A stretch of 64,000 bases of DNA from Pleurodeles waltl (Eukaryota; Chordata; Amphibia; Caudata; Salamandridae). A program made the translations under genes and the position numbers. Shown in pieces: positions 59,100 through 64,000 of this stretch (positions are counted from its first letter, which is position 1; every line of letters begins with the position of its first letter). The notes under the pieces are model-generated. The model was given only the letters and a program-made list of their open reading frames with translations. It was not told the origin of the DNA and ran no database searches. Location of the stretch: the NCBI RefSeq assembly GCF_031143425.1, contig NC_090438.1:780033138-780097137 (forward strand), given 5' to 3'.

Positions 59100-62051
59100 G
59101 TGATTTATAGCTCTGAGCAGCAATGCTCTTCATAAAGTAAGTCACTGAAGCGCTCTGCTACATCCCAAAAATCTTTGTAGGAGCCAGAAGTGTTTTTTCT
59201 TCCACCAGAAGTCCCAGCACCTGTAGTTCCTTTGTACTAAACACAAGGCTTTGTACCTTCTGCTGTATCACCTTGACCTCAACCATGAAAGCCCTATATG
59301 GAGTTTTCTACTCTTGGAGTGGGCCCCCCCCCCCCTTTTTTTTTTCTTCTTTTTTTGGTTTATAAATGTCATGTTTGCCATTATTTTTACAGGCCATTGT
59401 CCCCTCAGGAGTGCTTTCGGACCCCATGGGTTGCATGGGTTTTCCCTTTGAGTTGATGAGGCAACTTAAACCAGGCTCCTTTTGTCATCTTTGTCCCTTT
59501 GTATCCTTCTCTGGCTCTTTCTTAATACAGCTTAAGTATACGTCCTGGCTGATGCCATGCTCTTTCTTCACAACAGATCCTCACCATCGAGTTATCCTTC
59601 ACTGTCTCTACCTCAAATGCTACCAATGCCACTCTTAATGCCAACAGCACTACTCCAGTTCTTCTGGTGCTGACTTTTCCTCCAGATCTGTTACCCTTAA
59701 TAGAGCTTCTTGCCCTTGTTTATAGATCTTAGCGAGAAATGCAACATCTAATGAAGGATTTTCTTTTTAAGAGATTCCGTTCTTCTAGAGAATACCAGAC
59801 AGGACACTAATTACGTATATAGCCGGTATCTTATTAAGGACCCATACTTAGCCATCCTCAGAGATGTTAGTGACCTTGACACCAACTCTTGAGTGGGGGT
59901 TATGCTCTCCCACGGGTCTCCCTCTACTAGAAGTCAACTCCTCATATACTGTTACACATCTAGGGGCAGAAGACCTCACATTCCTCTTCCTTCCATAGAG
60001 ACTAATACCAATATCCTAACAGCAGGCTTTACACCTAATTTCTCACTCTTTGAGGCTCTGACCTATCCAGTTCTTACAGCATAGGATAAACCAACCTCAA
60101 CCTTGCTGTTAGTTGCTTGGCAGCCAAGAGGTGTTGGACATCTCCTGCTGACTGCCGTTTTGTCAGTACACCCTTCAGAGTGTTTTTTTCAGGCATCTCA
60201 ACAGTCTAATCGGACCCTTGTGTTCCTTACCACCCCTTCAAATGAGGAATCTAAAAAGAATGAGCAGCTTGCTAAAGTCTTGCTCATTGGGGAACAGTGC
60301 CTCAGTCTGTGTCGCATGCCTTGAATGGCTTATTCTCCCATGCCCTGTGGGACGCAAGACATTTGGCCATTTGTAACTTACCTGACCATCTTCATTTCAT
60401 TGAGTGGGTGAGACATGGGATAGCTATTGCCTAAGAAAATATTCAATCTGACCTAGACAGTAGTTCTGTTGCCCGGTCTCTGGGGACGTCTGTTTCTCTT
60501 TGGTGACATTGTTGAGGAACTCTGCTTGTCAGTTGTCCTTAAGGCACCCTTGATGGATCTTCCATTTGATGGCTCAGCGGCTGGATTACTATTGGTTTCA
60601 TGGTTTCAGGAGAGGCTTTTACTTTCAGGGCAGACAACAAAACCACCAATCTCACCAGCAGCAGCAAAACACATACAAGTCATTTTCGGGTTACAGCATA
60701 GATAGAGGTGATTTCTTGCTTCTTCCTCCAGCCTCCTATTCCTTCTCTTCATAAGGGCACAAGGTGCCTATTAGGGGATGGGTGTTCGGCTTTCCACAGA
60801 CCAGTGGGTCTTGCAGATTGTGGAAAGGGGGGTATACTCTAACCCTTCAATAGGCACCTTCACCTAGTCTTGTCTCCTCTTCCCTCCAGTGAATCAACTT
60901 GTCATCCTTCAACAGGAGTTAGAAATTTTACTCCTTAAACAGGCAGTGAAACTAGTGACAGAGCAGCACTGGGGGCCTGGGATGGTACTCTGGTACTTCC
61001 AGGTCTCGGTGAAAAGGATGGCTTTCTTCAGCTGACCCTATATCTCATGATCTTGTATAGTTTTCTGCATTGAAAAAGGTTAAAAATGCTGTCCCATGCT
61101 GAGGTGTTATTTGTCTGGAAGCGGAAGACTGAATGGTGCCTGTCAGTTTGCAGGATGTGTATTTTAGTACATAACCAATTTGCAGTCCACCCCTTTGATT
61201 TTGACAGCTTTACAAGTGTTCGCAAAGGTGATGCGTTGGTCATCTCTCATCTTAGACATTCTGGAATCTCAGGGTTTTCAGACTTGGTTGACTGTCCCCT
61301 CAAGCCAGGTCTCCAGAGATGGTGTTGCGCTATCTGCCCGTGCCAGGGATTTTGCCGTTAGATCTCTGGCTTTTCCATCAACACGCCCAAGTCTCACCTG
61401 GTGCCCTTTCAGGGCATCCTAGTCATAGGGGGGTAGTATTGGATACTGCATTAAACTGAGGCTTCCCTCTTTAGAGGACAAGGGCTATTCAGGCTGTGAG
61501 TCAAATGTTTCAGAATTAAGCGCAAGTTCCAGTCCTGATAGTCTTGGGCCTGCTAGATTTTTGCCGCCTCTTGGTCACTAATGCAAGCTAATACATGAGG
61601 ACCCTGCAGTGGGGTCTCTAGGCAGTGGTTCCAGCGTGATGGAGACCTCTCATATTCCACAGTAATTTCGACTAGCACTGCAAGGGATTTGATGTGAAGA
61701 ACCTTGTGCAAGGGGTGTCCTTCCAACCTCCACTAACAGTGGCCATGATGGTAAAGGACGCTTCCACTCTAGGGCGGGGAGAGCATCTCAAGGAAGTCGA
61801 GGTCATAGGCCTTTGTTTTTCTGAGAAGCTTAATGTCGAGTATCAGTCTGTTGGAACTGCATGTGATTCGGCTAGTCCTCAAACCCTTCTTGCCATCCCT
61901 TTGTGGCTGTTATGTTCACATATCTCCTGACAGCATGACTGTACTGTGGTATGTTAACAAACAGGGGAGAGTGAGGTCACATCTTTTCTGTCAAGAAGCA
62001 ATACAACTCTGGTCCCTGGTGCTGGCAAACCTGATCTTGTTGGTTGCCTAG
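59100..62051 (+). pseudogene. Decayed DIRS-type element (gag to RNase H)
   Basis: From about 59400 to 60720 frames read as a broken Gag ending in a Gln/Arg-rich tail (GFRRGFYFQGRQQNHQ near 60610). RT begins near 60800 (DQWVLQIVE, then QQELEILLLKQAVKLV near 60915). A large part of RT including YLDD is missing or unreadable. An RNase H block follows with VLWYVNKQGRVRSH (about 61938-61985). Many stops are present. It is cut at 62051 by a minus LTR. Assignment rests on motif order shared with the other two fragments. Confidence 0.6.
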
Positions 62052-64000
62052 TGTAGGAAGTTGGCTCTGTATATACTATTTCAAAGTAAGAAATAGTGTG
62101 CACAGAGTCCAATGGTTCCCCTTAGAGGTAAGATAGTGGCAAAATTAGATAATTCTAATTCTCTATTTTGTGGTAGTGTGGTCGAGCAGTAGGCTTATCA
62201 GAGGGTAGTGTTACGCATTTGTTGTACACACACAGGCAATAAATGAGGAAAACACACTCACTTACTCCAGGCCAATAGTTTTTATATAGAAAAATATATT
62301 TTCCTAATTCATTTCCGAACCACAAGGTTCAAGATTTGAGGTAAGTACATAAAATGCAAGGTACTTCACACAGGTAATTATAGAACTTTGATTTAAAACA
62401 GTAGTACACACAGTTTAGGTTAAAATGGCAATAAGCCATTTTAATAGTGGACACAGTGCACAAATCAACCATTCCTGGCGAGGTAAGTTTGGTTAAGTTT
62501 CTCTGGTAAGTAAAGTACTTAGTCAGTCTTTTGGGCATAGGAAGCCCACTGTTGGGGGTTCAAGGTAACTCCAAAGGCACTGCACCAGCAACACAGGGCC
62601 GGTCAGGTGCAGAGGTCAAAGGAGGGCCCAAAACACATAGGCGCCTATGGCGAACAGGGGTGCTCCGGTTCCAGTCTGCTAGCAGGTAAGTACCTGCGTC
62701 CTTGGGAGCAGACCGGGGGGTTTTGTAGAGCACTGGGGGGGGACACAAACAGGCACACAAAACACACCCTCAGCGGCACAGGGGCGGCCAGGTGCAGTGT
62801 GCAAAGTAGGTGTCTGGTTTGCTATAGAAAGCAATGGAGGGACCAAGGGGTCACTTAAGTGATGCAGGCAGGGCACAGGGGGGCTTCTCAGGCCAGCCAC
62901 CGACTGGGCTAGGAAGAGGGCCACCTGCTGGTCACTCCTGCACTGGAAAGTGGTTCCTCTCGGTCCTGGGGTCTGCGGGTACAGTGCTTGGTCCAGGCGT
63001 CGGGTTCCTTGTTACCAGGCAGTCGCGGTCAGGGGGAGCCTCTCGATCCTCTCTGCAAGCATTGCTGTGGGGGTGCAGGGTGGTTGACTCAGGTTACACA
63101 CGTCATCGTAGTCACCTGGGAGTCCTCTCTGCGATGTTAGTTCTCTGGAGCTCGAGCCGGGGCATTGGGTGCAGAGTGTGAAGTCTCACGCTTCTGGCGG
63201 GAAAAGAGTTCTTTGAAAGTTGCTTTAAAGTTGCAGTTTTTGAACAGTGCAGCTGTTCTCAGGAGTTTCTTGGTCCTTCGGGTTCAGGGCAGTCCTCTCA
63301 GTCCTCAGAGGTTGCTGGTCCCTGTTGGATGCGTCGCTGTGCAGGTTCTTTGAGTCTGGAGACAGGCCGGTAGGGCTGGGGCCAAGTCAGTTGTCTGTCG
63401 TCTCTGCGGGGCTTTTAGGTCAGCAGTCCTTCTTGTTTCAGGTTGCAGGAATCTGATTTCCTGGGTTCAGTGTTAACCCTAAATACTAAATTTAGGGGGG
63501 TGTTCAGGTCTGGGGGGCAGTAGCCAATAGCTACTTTCCTGGAGGGTGGCTACACCCTCTTTTTGCCTTCTCCTTGAGGGAAGGGAGGTACATCCCTATT
63601 CCTATTGGGGGAATCCTCCAATCTCAAGATGTAGGATTTCTAAAGGCAGGGGTCACCTCAGCTCAGGGCACCTTAGGGGCTGTCCTGACTGGTGGGTGGC
63701 TCCTCCTTGTTTTCCTCATTATCTCGAAACTGCCCTGCCGCCAAAAGTGGGGGCAGTGGCCGGACGGGCGGGTATCTCCACTAGCTGGGATGCCCTGGGG
63801 TGCTGTAACAAAAGACATGAGCCTTTGAGGCTCACCGCCAGGTGTTACAGTTCCTGCAGGAGGAGGTGGGAAGCACCTCCATCCAGTACAGGCTTTGTTC
63901 CTGGCCAGAAACTCGTCTGGTTGTGGAAGGCTGGCAGAAACTGGTCAGCCTAGCACTAGGAGTCAGACTGGTATTCAGGGGGCATCTCTAAGATGCCCTC
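62052..64000 (-). mobile_element. Minus-strand Gmr1-like LTR, runs off window
   Basis: Begins TGTAGGAAGTTGGCTCTG inside the DIRS RNase H region and continues in register to the window end, where the GATGCCC hairpin arm is reached. The preceding CCTAG (62047-62051) is the candidate target duplication; its partner is outside the window. Confidence 0.88.

Overview
The window is vertebrate nuclear DNA, most likely from a salamander (a newt such as Pleurodeles is my best guess, not proven). Two things point there. First, the plus strand carries the last two exons of a nucleoporin gene that I read as NUP153 (37458-37626 and 50463-50523), separated by a 12.8 kb intron. Second, almost all the rest is nested LTR retrotransposon sequence, as expected of a giant amphibian genome. 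There are no bacterial features, and most short ORFs are chance frames inside long terminal repeats (LTRs).

The dominant family is a Ty3/gypsy-type retrotransposon with the unusual pol order protease - integrase - reverse transcriptase - RNase H. This is the arrangement described for Gmr1-like elements of deuterostomes. Its LTRs are about 2.68 kb, start TGTAAGG, end CTTCCTACA and make 5-bp target-site duplications (TSDs). Element A (20664-31103, plus) is complete: equal-length LTRs (2683 bp each), one uninterrupted 1592-codon gag-pol frame, and TSD GTAGC. Element B (1548-14690, plus, TSD CTTAT) is also full length. It has a 2-bp deletion between protease and integrase, and a solo LTR (2179-4867, TSD CACAC) inside its 5' LTR. 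Element B itself sits in the 5' LTR of a minus-strand copy whose gag runs off the left edge. An old relative (about 38943-49860, plus) is heavily decayed and is split in its protease region by a minus-strand solo LTR (41675-44353, TSD AGGGG). Further LTRs of the family lie at 16601-17644, 34817-37387, 53017-55435, about 56700-59020 and 62052 to the right edge.

Three decayed DIRS-type fragments lie at 17645-19300, 33500-34815 and 59100-62051. An unclassified long repeat (about 19300-20663, continuing at 31109-31225) is the target into which element A inserted.

Layout: 1-17644, minus Gmr1 copy with element B and a fold-back LTR; 17645-31225, DIRS fragment, unclassified repeat and element A; 31226-37457, intron sequence, DIRS fragment and fold-back LTR; 37458-50523, NUP153 terminal exons and the intron filled by the old Gmr1 copy; 50524-about 51545, 3' UTR; then intergenic DNA with three minus LTRs and a DIRS relic.

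The most interesting signal is an array of at least eight short inverted repeats in the U3 half of the LTR. In several of them both arms have changed together between LTR subfamilies while pairing is kept. This suggests that a structure, not just a sequence, is maintained.
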